A stretch of DNA of 64,000 nt from assembly GCA_039028635.1 (NCBI GenBank), contig JBCCHV010000001.1, forward strand, positions 124,001 to 188,000, read 5' to 3'. The notes under the pieces were generated by a model. That model was not told where the DNA came from. It ran no database searches and saw only the letters and a program-made list of their open reading frames with translations. Position 1 is the stretch's first letter. Each line of letters starts with the position of its first letter. This DNA comes from Acidobacteriota bacterium. GTDB lineage: Bacteria > Acidobacteriota > Thermoanaerobaculia > Multivoradales > JBCCEF01. This document shows, piece by piece, positions 50,169 through 59,737 of this stretch. The position numbers were made by a program, and so were the translations under genes.

Positions 50169-51142
50169 TGCATTGCGATTCGAGCCGCCCCACGGAGCGC
50201 CGTGTCTTCGGCCCGCACCACCGTCAGGGGAAGACCCCGGACGAAGTCGGAGAAGCGGCCCTTGGCGCGCCAGGCCTCGAGGAAGGTTGGCTTGCTCAGG
50301 GCCGGGATCAGCTTGGTCGGGATGCCGCCGGCGAGATAAACCCCGCCGGTGGCCAGGACGGTCAGGGCCAAGCTGCCCACGAGGGCGCCGAAAGCGCCGA
50401 GGAACAAGTTCACCGTGCGCTCCGCCACCGGGCACTCGCCGCTGCCAGCAGCACGGGCGATCTCGGCCGCGATGTCGACCTTGGGAGTGGTGAGGCGCTG
50501 TCCGAGGCTCGGCGCCACCTCGCGCCGGTGGCGCTGCGAAAGATGCTCCCAGATCGCGACGATGCCAGGACCGGAGACCACCCGCTCGATGCCGACTCGG
50601 CCGTGACGGCGGCGAAGAAAGCGCAGCAGCTCGATCTCCTCGTCGGTGCGTGCCGCAAAATCCGCATGGCCGACCTCGGAGGGCAGGATCTGCTGCCTAC
50701 CCGGCGAATCGGCCGGTGGCAGGAGTGCCAGACCAAGGCCGGTGCCGGCAGCGATCAGCAGTCGGCACCCCTCCGGCCTGCGATCCCCGGGCTGCAGAAC
50801 GGAGAGCTCAGCGGGGGCGAGATCGGCCAACCCCTCGGCGGTGGCGACGAGATCGTTGATCAGTCGGCAGCGGCCGAAGTCGAAGCGGCGGGCGATCTCA
50901 CCGCCGTCGACTTTCCAGGCGAGATTGGGGGCATGGCAGCGGTTGTCGAACACTGGTCCGGCGATTCCGAGGCAGGCGTCGGTCACGGCGGCGGGGTCGC
51001 CCTGCTCGAAAAAGGTCTCGAGGATCTCCGGGAGGCCGGCGAAGTCGGCGCTGCGGAAGGAGCGAAAGGCGAGCCGCTCGCCGGCGGCCGAGAAACAGGC
51101 CAGCCGGGCGTGCGTTCCTCCGATGTCTCCGGCCAGAATCAA
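50165..51142 (-). CDS. glk: Glucokinase
   Basis: The 325-residue ROK-unrelated Glk (PF02685) has the ATP-binding start MILAGDIGGTHARLACF. Further motifs are LGIAGPVFDNRCHAPNLAWK, GRCRLINDLVATAEG, IAAGTGLGLALL and GVYLAGGIPTKLIP. It phosphorylates free glucose released by MalQ. It is first in the glk-malQ operon; the 51143-51312 gap upstream shows no clear promoter box. Confidence 0.93.
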   Translation of the reverse strand: MILAGDIGGTHARLACFSAAGERLAFRSFRSADFAGLPEILETFFEQGDPAAVTDACLGIAGPVFDNRCHAPNLAWKVDGGEIARRFDFGRCRLINDLVATAEGLADLAPAELSVLQPGDRRPEGCRLLIAAGTGLGLALLPPADSPGRQQILPSEVGHADFAARTDEEIELLRFLRRRHGRVGIERVVSGPGIVAIWEHLSQRHRREVAPSLGQRLTTPKVDIAAEIARAAGSGECPVAERTVNLFLGAFGALVGSLALTVLATGGVYLAGGIPTKLIPALSKPTFLEAWRAKGRFSDFVRGLPLTVVRAEDTALRGAARIAMQ

Positions 51143-51312
51143 GGGTCCCCTCCCGCGATTTCGTGAAACGACTCAGTAGAACTTACCCCGGTTCCGGCCG
51201 GAGGCGGCAAGGCGACTTCCCTCGGCGCCTGCCTCGGGTCTCCGCTCAGCGTCGGGGAACTGACCGACAGGACGCCGAAGAGAGGTACCGGATGGGGTCT
51301 GCGCCTGCCGAC

Positions 51313-52665
51313 TCAGTCGACGCGAGCGGACCACTCGGCGGTGGTTCCGGACTCGAAGCCGTCCGCGAAGATCGTGCCGCCGGTGTCGAGATCCTCGCCC
51401 TGGACCACCCCCATGGGGCTGTAGCCGCTGTAGGTGGGGAAGATCTGGGAGATGTTGGGATTGCACATCCGGCGAACCAACACTTCGCTGAGGACGCGCC
51501 GATAGTCGGTGGTCACGGCGAGATCGGTGCCGTCGACCAGCTGACCGCCGGCGAGACCGGGCCAGGTACCGTGAAAGCCACCGTTGACGTTGTCGCCGAG
51601 CAACAGCATCAAATTGCCGTAGCCATGCTCGGTACCGGAGTCGGCGTTCTCGAACAGCTCGCGACCGAACTCGCTCTGCACCACCATGGTGAGGCGTTGC
51701 ATGTAGTCGCTGGTGCCGGCGCCGTCGAGGTCGGTGTAGAAGGCCGCCAGACCCCGGCTGAGCTCGTCGAACAGGTCGGCCAGATAGCCGGTGGAGCCGG
51801 TGCCCTGGTCGTCGTGGGTGTCCCAGCCGCCGAAATCGAGGGTCGCGACCTGCAGACCGAGGTCGAGCTTGATCATCTGGGCCAGCACCTTGAGCTGATC
51901 ACCGAAGTCGCCGTCGGGGTAGACGGCGCCGTTCGCCGGGGTATAGCTATCGCCGGCGTTGAGGGACACGATGTCGACCGCATCGAGGGCTTGCAAGCCG
52001 GCGTCGTGGAGCCAGGTACCGCCTTCCTGGTAGAGGGCGCGCAGCGCCGTGCGCTGGGCATGGCGCCACAACCAGGGTCCGTTGTCGACGTTGAAGGCAT
52101 CCGGATTGGCGACGTTGACGGTCTCGAGGTTGGACAACAGAGAAGCCGGTTGCAGGTCGCCGACGGCCAGGGATTGCATCACCAGGTCCGGCGGCAGGTT
52201 GCCGGCGCTGGTCAGATGACGGGTCAGCCAGCCGGTCGAGATGGTGGTGGAGCCGGGAGTCCCGAGCTCGACATACTGCATGGCGTCGAAGTGCGAGCGA
52301 TTGACCAGATTGGAAATGCCGGTCGCCTGGACGATCGCCAGGTTGCCGTCCTGAAAGAGATCGAACAGCGGGCTCGCCGAAGGGTGTAGGCCGAACTGAC
52401 CGTTGAGATTGATCGCCGCACCGCCGCCCGCCGTCGGGATGCGCAAGGTCGGTCGAGCTGCCTCGTAGTGGCCGCGATCGCTGCCGCCGATGGGTGGCAC
52501 GAGGGAGAGGCCATCGATCCCGCCGCGCAGGAAGAGCACCACCAGGATCTCCTGATTGAGGCCCGGGTCACCGAAGGCGACGGTGTTGAAACGCGAGCCG
52601 GCGAGGCCGGCGATGGCCGCCGAGCAGCCGACGAGGAATCCGCGACGAGTGATGTCAGTGCACAT
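51313..52665 (-). CDS. DUF1501 secreted protein (Tat signal)
   Basis: The 450-residue protein starts MCTDITRRGFLVGCSAAIAG, a Tat-type RR signal. It then has LNQEILVVLFLRGGIDGLSL, NLNGQFGLHPSASPLFDLF, DFGGWDTHDDQGTGSTGYLA and VVQSEFGRELFENADSGTEH. These are features of DUF1501, an alkaline-phosphatase/sulfatase-like family without an assigned reaction. GGGAGGA precedes the ATG. It is directly downstream of the DUF1800 gene (18 bases); the two families nearly always occur together in such genomes. Confidence 0.9.
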   Translation of the reverse strand: MCTDITRRGFLVGCSAAIAGLAGSRFNTVAFGDPGLNQEILVVLFLRGGIDGLSLVPPIGGSDRGHYEAARPTLRIPTAGGGAAINLNGQFGLHPSASPLFDLFQDGNLAIVQATGISNLVNRSHFDAMQYVELGTPGSTTISTGWLTRHLTSAGNLPPDLVMQSLAVGDLQPASLLSNLETVNVANPDAFNVDNGPWLWRHAQRTALRALYQEGGTWLHDAGLQALDAVDIVSLNAGDSYTPANGAVYPDGDFGDQLKVLAQMIKLDLGLQVATLDFGGWDTHDDQGTGSTGYLADLFDELSRGLAAFYTDLDGAGTSDYMQRLTMVVQSEFGRELFENADSGTEHGYGNLMLLLGDNVNGGFHGTWPGLAGGQLVDGTDLAVTTDYRRVLSEVLVRRMCNPNISQIFPTYSGYSPMGVVQGEDLDTGGTIFADGFESGTTAEWSARVD

Positions 52666-52683
52666 GGCTCGATCCTCCCGCTC

Positions 52684-54414
52684 TCAGCGCCACAGGAATG
52701 AAGGGGATTGGGCGATCACGGCAACCAGGGCACGCATTCGGCTGCGGGTGTCCTGATCGCTGTCGAGGGGCAGGTCGAAGGACGGGTTGTGTCCCTGCGC
52801 CATGAACTCGGCCAGCTTGGTGTGCTCATCCAATGGCACCGATCGGCCGAGCATGCGGTCGGTCCAAAAGTTGACCAGGGCATCGGCGGAGCGGACTCCC
52901 GCGGGTACCTGTCCGAGCAGGTCGAAGTAGAGGTTTTCGTCAGCGTCCTCCACCTGGATCAACATGTTCGGCAGGCGCCAGCTCATGACTCGAGGCGCGC
53001 TGGTATTCCAGGCGTTCTTGAAGTCCGGATAGCCGTTGGGGGGATGCCAGCCGAAGAGCGGCTGGCCGGCCTGGTAGTACTCCCAGCGAAACCAGTTGGT
53101 GGCATCGTCGTTGCGCACGAAGGGCAGGTCCCCGGCGGTCGCCCGGAAGAAGCTGACGGCGATCTCGAAGGGGCGCTTCACCTTGTCACCCCAGGTGGTG
53201 AGGAACTGCGGGCTCAGGACCACGCTACGAATCACTCGGGCGATTTGGTCGGAAGCTGCGACGTTGGCGGCGAACACCGCCGCGGCCGCGTCGACCACCG
53301 CCGCCGGCGGCTGATCGCCGAGCAGGCGACGTGCGATCTTGCCGGCGACATGGCGGGCGGTCCCCGGATGCTCGGCGATGGCGTCGAGCAAATCGTGGCC
53401 GTCCTTCATCGCCGGCTGATTGGCTGGCAGGTCCATCCCCAGCAAGTGCTTGGGATCGTGGTCGTGCCATGGGTCGTAGTAGAAGAACTCGCCGGTGTCT
53501 CCGAAGTCCGGGTCCCAATCGCGATTGCGCAAGGTCCAGCCGGTGAGGCAGCGAGCCGCCGAGATGACGTCGTCCTCGACATAGCCCCGTGGCCGCCCTT
53601 CGCCATCCCGAGGCACGCTGGCTTGCGGAATGTTGCCGAAGTAGTGCTCGGCCCCGAGGCCATGGAGCTCGAGGAGCTCGCGGGCGAAGTTCTCGTTGGC
53701 GTCCTCGAAGGAGTTCACCACGTTGTTGAGGTAGTAGAGCATCGCCGGCGAACGCGTCACCGCTTCGAGCATTTGCCGGAAGTTGCCGAAGGCATGAGCG
53801 CGGATGGCATCACGGTCGTGGCTCACCCAGAGCGGTCCGAAGGGCCACTCGTGAGCGAAGACGTTGAAGTGGTTGTGCCAGAAATCGACCATCACCTCGA
53901 AGAGCTGCCGCCGGCTGTGGATCGCGCGCAAGAAGGTCACCAGCTCGGTTTCGGTGAGCGGGCGGATCACCTCTTCCCAGGGGAGGTCGGCGGTCGCGTG
54001 CTCGGTCCAGAGCTGTTGCACGGTTTTGTCGAGGGTGGTGAAGCCGGAGCTCGCCAGGCGATTGTCGAGGGCGGAGTCGTCGATCGATCCCGGGGCGAGT
54101 TGTTGATCGACCCACGCCTCGAGGCGCTGGCTGTCGTTCCCGCCGAGGGCGTTGAAGGCGGCGACATCGCCGGGACGCGGTCCGAAGGCCAGCCGGGTGA
54201 GGGCGATGACGGCCGCCGAGGGCGGACCCGGAATGGTCGCGGGCTGTCCGGTGCTGGTGAAGAAGTCTCGCCCCAGGCGGCGGTCGAAGGCGGCCGGAGG
54301 AAGTCCTCGGGGCTGGCGGTCAGCGAGGGGAGCTGCCAGCGCGGCGAGGCGGGCGCGGCGCTCGCCGGCGCGTTTGAGGTTTTCTACGGAAGTGGAAAAG
54401 AACCGGTACGACAT
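52684..54414 (-). CDS. DUF1800 family protein
   Basis: The 576-residue protein has LTRLAFGPRPGDVAAFNA near the N-terminus, then LRAIHSRRQLFEVMVDFWHN, HFNVFAHEW, AMLYYLNNVVNSFEDANENF, ARELLELHGLGAEHY and DVISAARCLTGWTLRNRDWD, all DUF1800 landmarks. The biochemical role is unknown. The ATG at 54414 has GAAGGAGGA before it. A classical signal peptide is not obvious; export may depend on the DUF1501 partner. Confidence 0.9.
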   Translation of the reverse strand: MSYRFFSTSVENLKRAGERRARLAALAAPLADRQPRGLPPAAFDRRLGRDFFTSTGQPATIPGPPSAAVIALTRLAFGPRPGDVAAFNALGGNDSQRLEAWVDQQLAPGSIDDSALDNRLASSGFTTLDKTVQQLWTEHATADLPWEEVIRPLTETELVTFLRAIHSRRQLFEVMVDFWHNHFNVFAHEWPFGPLWVSHDRDAIRAHAFGNFRQMLEAVTRSPAMLYYLNNVVNSFEDANENFARELLELHGLGAEHYFGNIPQASVPRDGEGRPRGYVEDDVISAARCLTGWTLRNRDWDPDFGDTGEFFYYDPWHDHDPKHLLGMDLPANQPAMKDGHDLLDAIAEHPGTARHVAGKIARRLLGDQPPAAVVDAAAAVFAANVAASDQIARVIRSVVLSPQFLTTWGDKVKRPFEIAVSFFRATAGDLPFVRNDDATNWFRWEYYQAGQPLFGWHPPNGYPDFKNAWNTSAPRVMSWRLPNMLIQVEDADENLYFDLLGQVPAGVRSADALVNFWTDRMLGRSVPLDEHTKLAEFMAQGHNPSFDLPLDSDQDTRSRMRALVAVIAQSPSFLWR

Positions 54415-54585
54415 GGCAAATCCTCCTTCAGCAAGGCCCATGCCGCAGCCGGCAGGGAACCGAAAACATAAACCGATAACCACATTTTAGCGCATAGCTA
54501 CCCCTCTATGCAAGGACGCTGATCCGCCGTCCCTGACTTATCTCCGCCCGGTGGCTCGCTGAGATGGAGTTGAGGAAGCTTGCTA

Positions 54586-54605
54586 CCGGGCCCAGGAGGG
54601 CCCGG
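54586..54605 (-). terminator. Perfect CCGGGCCC/GGGCCCGG hairpin
   Basis: An 8-bp stem with an AGGA loop lies 40 bases past the leftward stop at 54645. No U-tract follows, so it is a candidate terminator for the amidohydrolase gene. Confidence 0.4.
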
Positions 54606-54644
54606 CGAAGCACAGCCGCCGCGACGAGAGAGCAGGCCCAACGA

Positions 54645-56408
54645 TCAGGCAGGATCCTTCGACGCTGGCGATCCGGCTGCGATTTCCTCGAGGGCGGCGC
54701 TGGCCCGTGGATGAAGCGGATGGAGCCGGAGGGCTTCTCGGTAGGCAGATGCCGCCGCCTGATCGCGCCCCAGGGCGCGATAGACCTCGCCCAGCAGATA
54801 GTGGGAGGAATGGTACTCGGGGTAGGTTTCGGCGTACATGCGATAGAGTTCGAGGGCGGTCTCCAAAGGCTTCGGCTCGGTCTGGAAGCCGTCGGCGCCG
54901 TAGAGGAAGCGGTAAGAGGCGAAGAACAGCGGATACTGCGCGAAGAGCTGCTCCTGCGGATGATCGCGCCGCCAGGCGTCGAAGATCGGCCGAGCCGCCG
55001 CGACGTCGCCCGCAAACAGCGCCGACTCGAGCTCCTCGACTACCGGCCCGAGGATTGCGAAGCGATCGACGAGCTGCTGGCGTCGCGCCTCGAGGTCGGA
55101 GCGCGGGTGCCAGCGGCCCGCCAACATGGTGCCGGCGGGGCGGCGCAGCCGCCCCAGGTCGGCGAGAGGATCGCCCTCGACCAGCAGCAGGTCGGCCTGC
55201 ATGCCAACCGAGATCTCACCGCTGCGGGGGCCCTGCGGCAGCCAGCGGTGGAGGAGCTCGCCGGGATTGCGGGTCGCCGTGGCGAGGGCCTGGGCCGGCG
55301 TCAGGCCGGCCTCTTCCAGCAGGAGGAGCTCGTCGTGGAGAGAGGCTCCAGGATAGACCCCGGAGGTCGATGCGTCGGTTCCCGCCAACAGCGTCACGCC
55401 GGCCTGGTGGAGCGCTGACACCAGTCGTTTTTCGATCTCGAAACGCTGGCGAACATCGGGAACCCAGGTCTCGGCGTCGCGGATGTAGCGGTTGAATCCC
55501 GGTCGCCAAGGTTGCAGCACCGCCGGATGGAGCCAGCCTGCGTCCGGTTCCTCCAACAGCGCCGCCAGATCCTCGCCCTGGCGCAGCAGACCGAGGGTCC
55601 AGGAGAGATTGGGCGTCACCGACACTCCACCGGCCGCGAGCTGGCGAGCGACGGTGTCGATCTCGGCGTCGCTCGGGGATTCCGGCAGATACCAGCGCAG
55701 TAGCTGTTGACCGTGAGCGACGTTGCTCTGGCCAGCGGCGATCAGGGTCTCGAGATCATAGTTGTTCGAGGCGTGACCGACGACCACCGTGCCGACCTCG
55801 CGTGCGGCTGCGGTGATGGCCCGTAGCTGGTCCGTGCTGAGCTGACTGTAGACCTTGACCAGATCGTAGCCAGCCTGCTTCTGCTCGCGCACTACCTGGG
55901 CAGCATCTTCCGGAGTCGTGACGCTGGTCATCGGCTCCATCCAGGGAGGGTCGCCGTCGAGGTAATCGCCGGCGGTCACCAACCGGGGGCCGAAGCGCTC
56001 ACCGCGAGCAATCTCGTCGCGCCAGCGGAGGTGACGGCCGACGCCGCGCAGGTTGACCACCGTGGTGATGCCGTAGGTGGGGTAGATGTCGAGCTCGCTG
56101 GGGTCGTCGAGATGGACGTGGCTGTCGACCAGCCCCGGAACCACATATCGACCCTCGCCGGAGATGACTTCCACTCCGTCGGGGATAGCGACCTCGTCCC
56201 GTGCTCCGAGGGCAGTGATCACCGCGCCGCGCACCAGCAGCGTCTGATCATCGAGCCAGCGGTCGTTCGGTGCCAAGACGGAGACGCCAACGAAGGCGAT
56301 GCCGGGATCTTCGACCTCGGCGCCTCTTTCGTCGGCGGGACACCCGAGGAGCAAGCCCGCCAGGGCGAGGAGCAGGAAGACTCGAGAGGGGGCGCTCGAA
56401 TTGGTCAT
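54645..56408 (-). CDS. Amidohydrolase-family lipoprotein with C-terminal TPR
   Basis: The 587-residue protein has a lipobox (LLALAGLLLGCPAD) and an amidohydrolase barrel. Metal motifs are GLVDSHVHLDD, the region around VVVGHASNNYDLETLIAAGQ and AGTDASTSGVYPG. LVEGDPLADLGRL is the usual C-terminal strand of imidazolonepropionase-like enzymes. From about residue 450, a helical extension ends in a tetratricopeptide repeat (YHSSHYLLGEVYRALGRDQA, then ASAYREALRLHPLHPRASAA). The substrate is unknown. TPR fusion to an amidohydrolase is uncommon. It is monocistronic. Confidence 0.85.
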   Translation of the reverse strand: MTNSSAPSRVFLLLALAGLLLGCPADERGAEVEDPGIAFVGVSVLAPNDRWLDDQTLLVRGAVITALGARDEVAIPDGVEVISGEGRYVVPGLVDSHVHLDDPSELDIYPTYGITTVVNLRGVGRHLRWRDEIARGERFGPRLVTAGDYLDGDPPWMEPMTSVTTPEDAAQVVREQKQAGYDLVKVYSQLSTDQLRAITAAAREVGTVVVGHASNNYDLETLIAAGQSNVAHGQQLLRWYLPESPSDAEIDTVARQLAAGGVSVTPNLSWTLGLLRQGEDLAALLEEPDAGWLHPAVLQPWRPGFNRYIRDAETWVPDVRQRFEIEKRLVSALHQAGVTLLAGTDASTSGVYPGASLHDELLLLEEAGLTPAQALATATRNPGELLHRWLPQGPRSGEISVGMQADLLLVEGDPLADLGRLRRPAGTMLAGRWHPRSDLEARRQQLVDRFAILGPVVEELESALFAGDVAAARPIFDAWRRDHPQEQLFAQYPLFFASYRFLYGADGFQTEPKPLETALELYRMYAETYPEYHSSHYLLGEVYRALGRDQAAASAYREALRLHPLHPRASAALEEIAAGSPASKDPA

Positions 56409-56510
56409 GGGCAGGCTAGTCCTTTCCGTTCAGGGTTCGCCCATCCCTTCGCCCGCCGCCGCGAGTTCAGATGCAATGAGATGGCGCCGAGGCGGTCGGC
56501 CGACTCGGGC

Positions 56511-59036
56511 TCAGGAGTCCGTCGCGATCTCCTTTCGCAGCTCGCCGCCTTCGTCGGCACGACCGGTGGCGGTCAGCAGGTCGAGGAGCTTCCGCGCGCT
56601 TTCCTGCCGGCGCAGGTGGCCCTCTGGCAACGCGGCGCGGCGGATTTCCCAGGCCCGACGGAGCAAGGGCTCGGCGGCGCCATAGTCGCCGTCGGCGAGG
56701 TAGGTCTTGCCGAGGGCGCTGACGCTGCGGGCGGTCACCATGTGATTCGCCCCAAGGGAGCGCTGGTGGATCTCCATTGCCTCTCGGTAGCGCTGCCGAG
56801 CAGCGGCGAGGTCGCCGCTCTCCTCGTGGACACCGCCCAGGTTGAGAAGGCTGTTGGCGATGCTCGGATGGTCGTCGCCGAAGAGCTCTCGGCGGATCTC
56901 CAGACCGCGTTCGTAGAGCGCCAGGGACTCCTCGTAGCGCTGCTCCCGGAGAGCGCAGAAGGCGAGGTTGCTGACCGCGCTCGCCACCGCCGGATCGAGC
57001 GGCCCGTAGACCTTCTCGCTGAGCTCGACGGAGCGTTCGAGCAGGGGGCGAGCCTTCTCCGGCCGGCCGAGGAGGAGGTGCGCCGAGCCCAGGCTCGAAT
57101 GGACTCGCGCCACCTCCGGAGTCTCGTCGCCGAGCGAGCTTTGCCAGATCGCCAGCGCCCGGCCGTAGAGGCCGACCGCTTCGTCGAGGCGATCGGACAT
57201 CGAAGCCTGAACCGCCAGACCATAGAGCGAGGCCGCGATCGCCGGATCCCCTGCCGGCAGCAGGCGTTCGCGGATCGCCAGCGCCTCGACCTCGGAGGCC
57301 TTGGCGGCGACCAGCTCGCCGCTGCGCTGCTGATAGAGCGCGACGTCGTGCAGGGTCGCCGCGATGGCGAGCTCGTCCGGGGGTATCTCGGCGCGTCGCA
57401 GGTTGAGGGCGCCTTCGGCCAGAGCCAGCGCATCGCGGTAGCGACCGAGGGTGAAGTAGACCCGCCCCACGGTGACCATCAGCGTCGCCTGCATCGAGGG
57501 CGGACCATCGAAGTGCTCCGCCAGCTCGCCGGCCCCTAGGTCGAGAAGCTCGATGGCATCGACCTGCCGGCCTTGGGTCTGCCGAGGATCGGCGGCGCTG
57601 AACAGGTCGACCAGGAACTGCGTCACCTGCTGAGCTTCGTCCCGCGCCTGCTCGGCCTGACGCTGGGACTGGCGGGCGAGCTCCGCCGCGGCGCTCGCCC
57701 GGCGGGCTTCGAAGGTCCGAGCCACCAGGCCGGCACCGAGGGCGAGGAACAGCAGCAGAGTGGCGATGGCGACCCCGCGGTGACGGCGCAGCAGCTTGGA
57801 GAAGCGATAGACGGCGCTCGGCGGTCCGGCTTCGACGGGCTCGTGCTGGAGGTGCTTCTCGAGATCGGCGGCGAGCTCGGCAGCGGATCCGTAGCGATCC
57901 TCTCGGCCGCGGGCGACGGCCCGCAGAGTGATCCAATCGAGATCCCCGGCCAGGCGACGCTTGAGCTCGGGCGGCGAGAGGTGCCGTCCGGTGGCGACCT
58001 CCAGGCGCTGATCTTCGTCGAGGCTGGCCAGGCGCTGGCTCGGCCGTGGCGGATCGTTGTTGAGGACCTGGTGCACCATGCGCACCACGCTGCCGCTGCG
58101 GCCGTCGTGGGGCGCCACCCCGACCAGCAGCTCGTAGAGCAAGATTCCCAGCGAATAGACGTCGGTGCGGGTGTCGAGGTCGTCGCTGTCGCCGGCGAGG
58201 GCCTCGGGGCTCATGTAGGCGGGGGTCCCGACCGCCAGGCCGGCGGTCATCAGGGTGGCGCCGCTCAGCGGTGAGTCGAGTGCCTTGGCGATTCCGAAGT
58301 CGATGATCTTCGGAGTCAGACGGCCGTCGACTTCCGTCACCAGCACGTTCGAGGGCTTGAGATCGCGGTGCAGCACCTGCCGCTGGTGGGCGTGCTCGAC
58401 GCCCCGACAAACGGCGATGATCAGCTCGAGACGCTCCTCGATGGTCAGCCGTCGCGCATTGGCCGCTCGGTGGATCGGCTCGCCCGGCACCCACTCCATG
58501 GCGAAGAAGGGAAAACCGTCGGCGGTGGTGCCGGCTTCGAGGATTTGCCCGACGTTGGGGTGGGACAGGCGAGCCAGGGCCTGGCGCTCGGCCTGGAAGC
58601 GGGCCCGCGAGGCCGTCCCTTGGAGGCTGTTGTGCATCACCTTGAGGGCGACCTTGCGATGCACCGGCTGGCGCTGCTCGGCGAGGTAGACCCGCCCCAT
58701 GCCGCCACTGCCGAGGGAGTCGAGGATGAAGAAGGGACCGATGCGGTCCGGCAGCTCCTCCTCGACGTCCGGTGCGGAGACCCGAGCGATGCCCGGTTCC
58801 TGCCCCTCCGGCAGCAGATCGACGGTGGTTTCGGCGGGCGCTCCACCGGCGTAGGCCGGAGCCGCGAGGAAGTCGCTCAGGTCCTCGTCGGAAGAGTCCA
58901 CCGCTTCCCAGACGCGGGACAGCAGATCCTGATCATCGCCGCACTCCGATTCCAGGAACTTGCGCCGCTCCTCCGGTTCGAGATCGAGGGCGCGATCGAT
59001 GAGGTCGTAGAAACGTTCTTCCTGCTGCTGGCTCAT
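56511..59036 (-). CDS. Membrane Ser/Thr protein kinase with C-terminal TPRs (module 2)
   Basis: The 841-residue kinase has an acidic N-terminal segment (about 1-100) and a Hanks domain with LGSGGMGRVYLAE, VALKVM (Lys about 142), LHRDLKPSN, IIDFGIAKA and TPAYMSPEAL. A membrane helix (IATLLLFLALGAGLVARTF) is followed by a coiled segment and about seven TPR motifs (for example SVELSEKVYGPLDPAVASAV). The ATG at 59036 overlaps the sigma factor stop (ATGA). Upstream frame extension lies in the sigma gene and is not used. Confidence 0.9.
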   Translation of the reverse strand: MSQQQEERFYDLIDRALDLEPEERRKFLESECGDDQDLLSRVWEAVDSSDEDLSDFLAAPAYAGGAPAETTVDLLPEGQEPGIARVSAPDVEEELPDRIGPFFILDSLGSGGMGRVYLAEQRQPVHRKVALKVMHNSLQGTASRARFQAERQALARLSHPNVGQILEAGTTADGFPFFAMEWVPGEPIHRAANARRLTIEERLELIIAVCRGVEHAHQRQVLHRDLKPSNVLVTEVDGRLTPKIIDFGIAKALDSPLSGATLMTAGLAVGTPAYMSPEALAGDSDDLDTRTDVYSLGILLYELLVGVAPHDGRSGSVVRMVHQVLNNDPPRPSQRLASLDEDQRLEVATGRHLSPPELKRRLAGDLDWITLRAVARGREDRYGSAAELAADLEKHLQHEPVEAGPPSAVYRFSKLLRRHRGVAIATLLLFLALGAGLVARTFEARRASAAAELARQSQRQAEQARDEAQQVTQFLVDLFSAADPRQTQGRQVDAIELLDLGAGELAEHFDGPPSMQATLMVTVGRVYFTLGRYRDALALAEGALNLRRAEIPPDELAIAATLHDVALYQQRSGELVAAKASEVEALAIRERLLPAGDPAIAASLYGLAVQASMSDRLDEAVGLYGRALAIWQSSLGDETPEVARVHSSLGSAHLLLGRPEKARPLLERSVELSEKVYGPLDPAVASAVSNLAFCALREQRYEESLALYERGLEIRRELFGDDHPSIANSLLNLGGVHEESGDLAAARQRYREAMEIHQRSLGANHMVTARSVSALGKTYLADGDYGAAEPLLRRAWEIRRAALPEGHLRRQESARKLLDLLTATGRADEGGELRKEIATDS

Positions 59037-59617
59037 TCGGCCGACTTCTTCCCGCTGGCGAGCTGGGCGAAGAGCCAGCGGCGGGCGACCTGCCAATCGC
59101 GCGCCACGGTAGCGCGGGACAAGCTGAGACACTCGGCGATCTCCTCGAGGCCGAAGCCTCCGAAGTAGCGCATCTCGACGAGCTGGGCCTGGCGGGGGCG
59201 GATGGCCGCCAAGCGCTCGAGGGCATCGTGCACCGCGAGCAGGCGATCATCGAGCGGCACCTCGACCTCACCGACGCTGTCGAGGGAGATCTTCTGGCTC
59301 GGATCCCAGCGTTTCTTGGCCTGCAGACGGCGGGCATGGTCGACCAGGATGCGACGCATGGCCTGGGCCGCGAACTGGAAGAACTGCGAGCGGTTGGCGA
59401 GGCGCACCGGAGCTCCGCCGAGGAGCTTGAGATAGGCCTCGTGAACCAGCGCCGTCGTCTGCAGCGTGTGATCCGAGCGCTCGCGCCGGAGATGGCTCGC
59501 GGCCAGCCGGCGCAGCTCTTCGTATACCAGCGGCAGGAGCTCGTCGAGGGCGGCCGCGTCGCCGGCACGCCAATCGGCGATCAGGCGGGTGACGTCATTC
59601 GGAGGAGGTTCGGGCAT
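59033..59617 (-). CDS. ECF-type sigma factor, TIGR02999/ECF43-like (module 2)
   Basis: The 194-residue protein has region 2 (LLPLVYEELRRLAASHLRRE; SQFFQFAAQAMRRILVDHAR) and region 4 (RQAQLVEMRYFGGFGLEEIA; LSRATVARDWQVARRWLF). The usual DAED position reads TLQTTALVHEAYLKL, with Thr 54 and 55. It is translationally coupled to the downstream kinase through ATGA. No anti-sigma gene is nearby. Confidence 0.9.
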   Translation of the reverse strand: MPEPPPNDVTRLIADWRAGDAAALDELLPLVYEELRRLAASHLRRERSDHTLQTTALVHEAYLKLLGGAPVRLANRSQFFQFAAQAMRRILVDHARRLQAKKRWDPSQKISLDSVGEVEVPLDDRLLAVHDALERLAAIRPRQAQLVEMRYFGGFGLEEIAECLSLSRATVARDWQVARRWLFAQLASGKKSAE

Positions 59618-59737
59618 CGTTCGCGGTACCGCCAGTCACGCCACGGGCGAGATCAGATCATCGCAGGTCCTGGCCACGGCCATTCTAGTGTCAGTCCCGG
59701 CCCTCCGTTTCATCGCAGTGAGCATCCCTTCCGGGCC

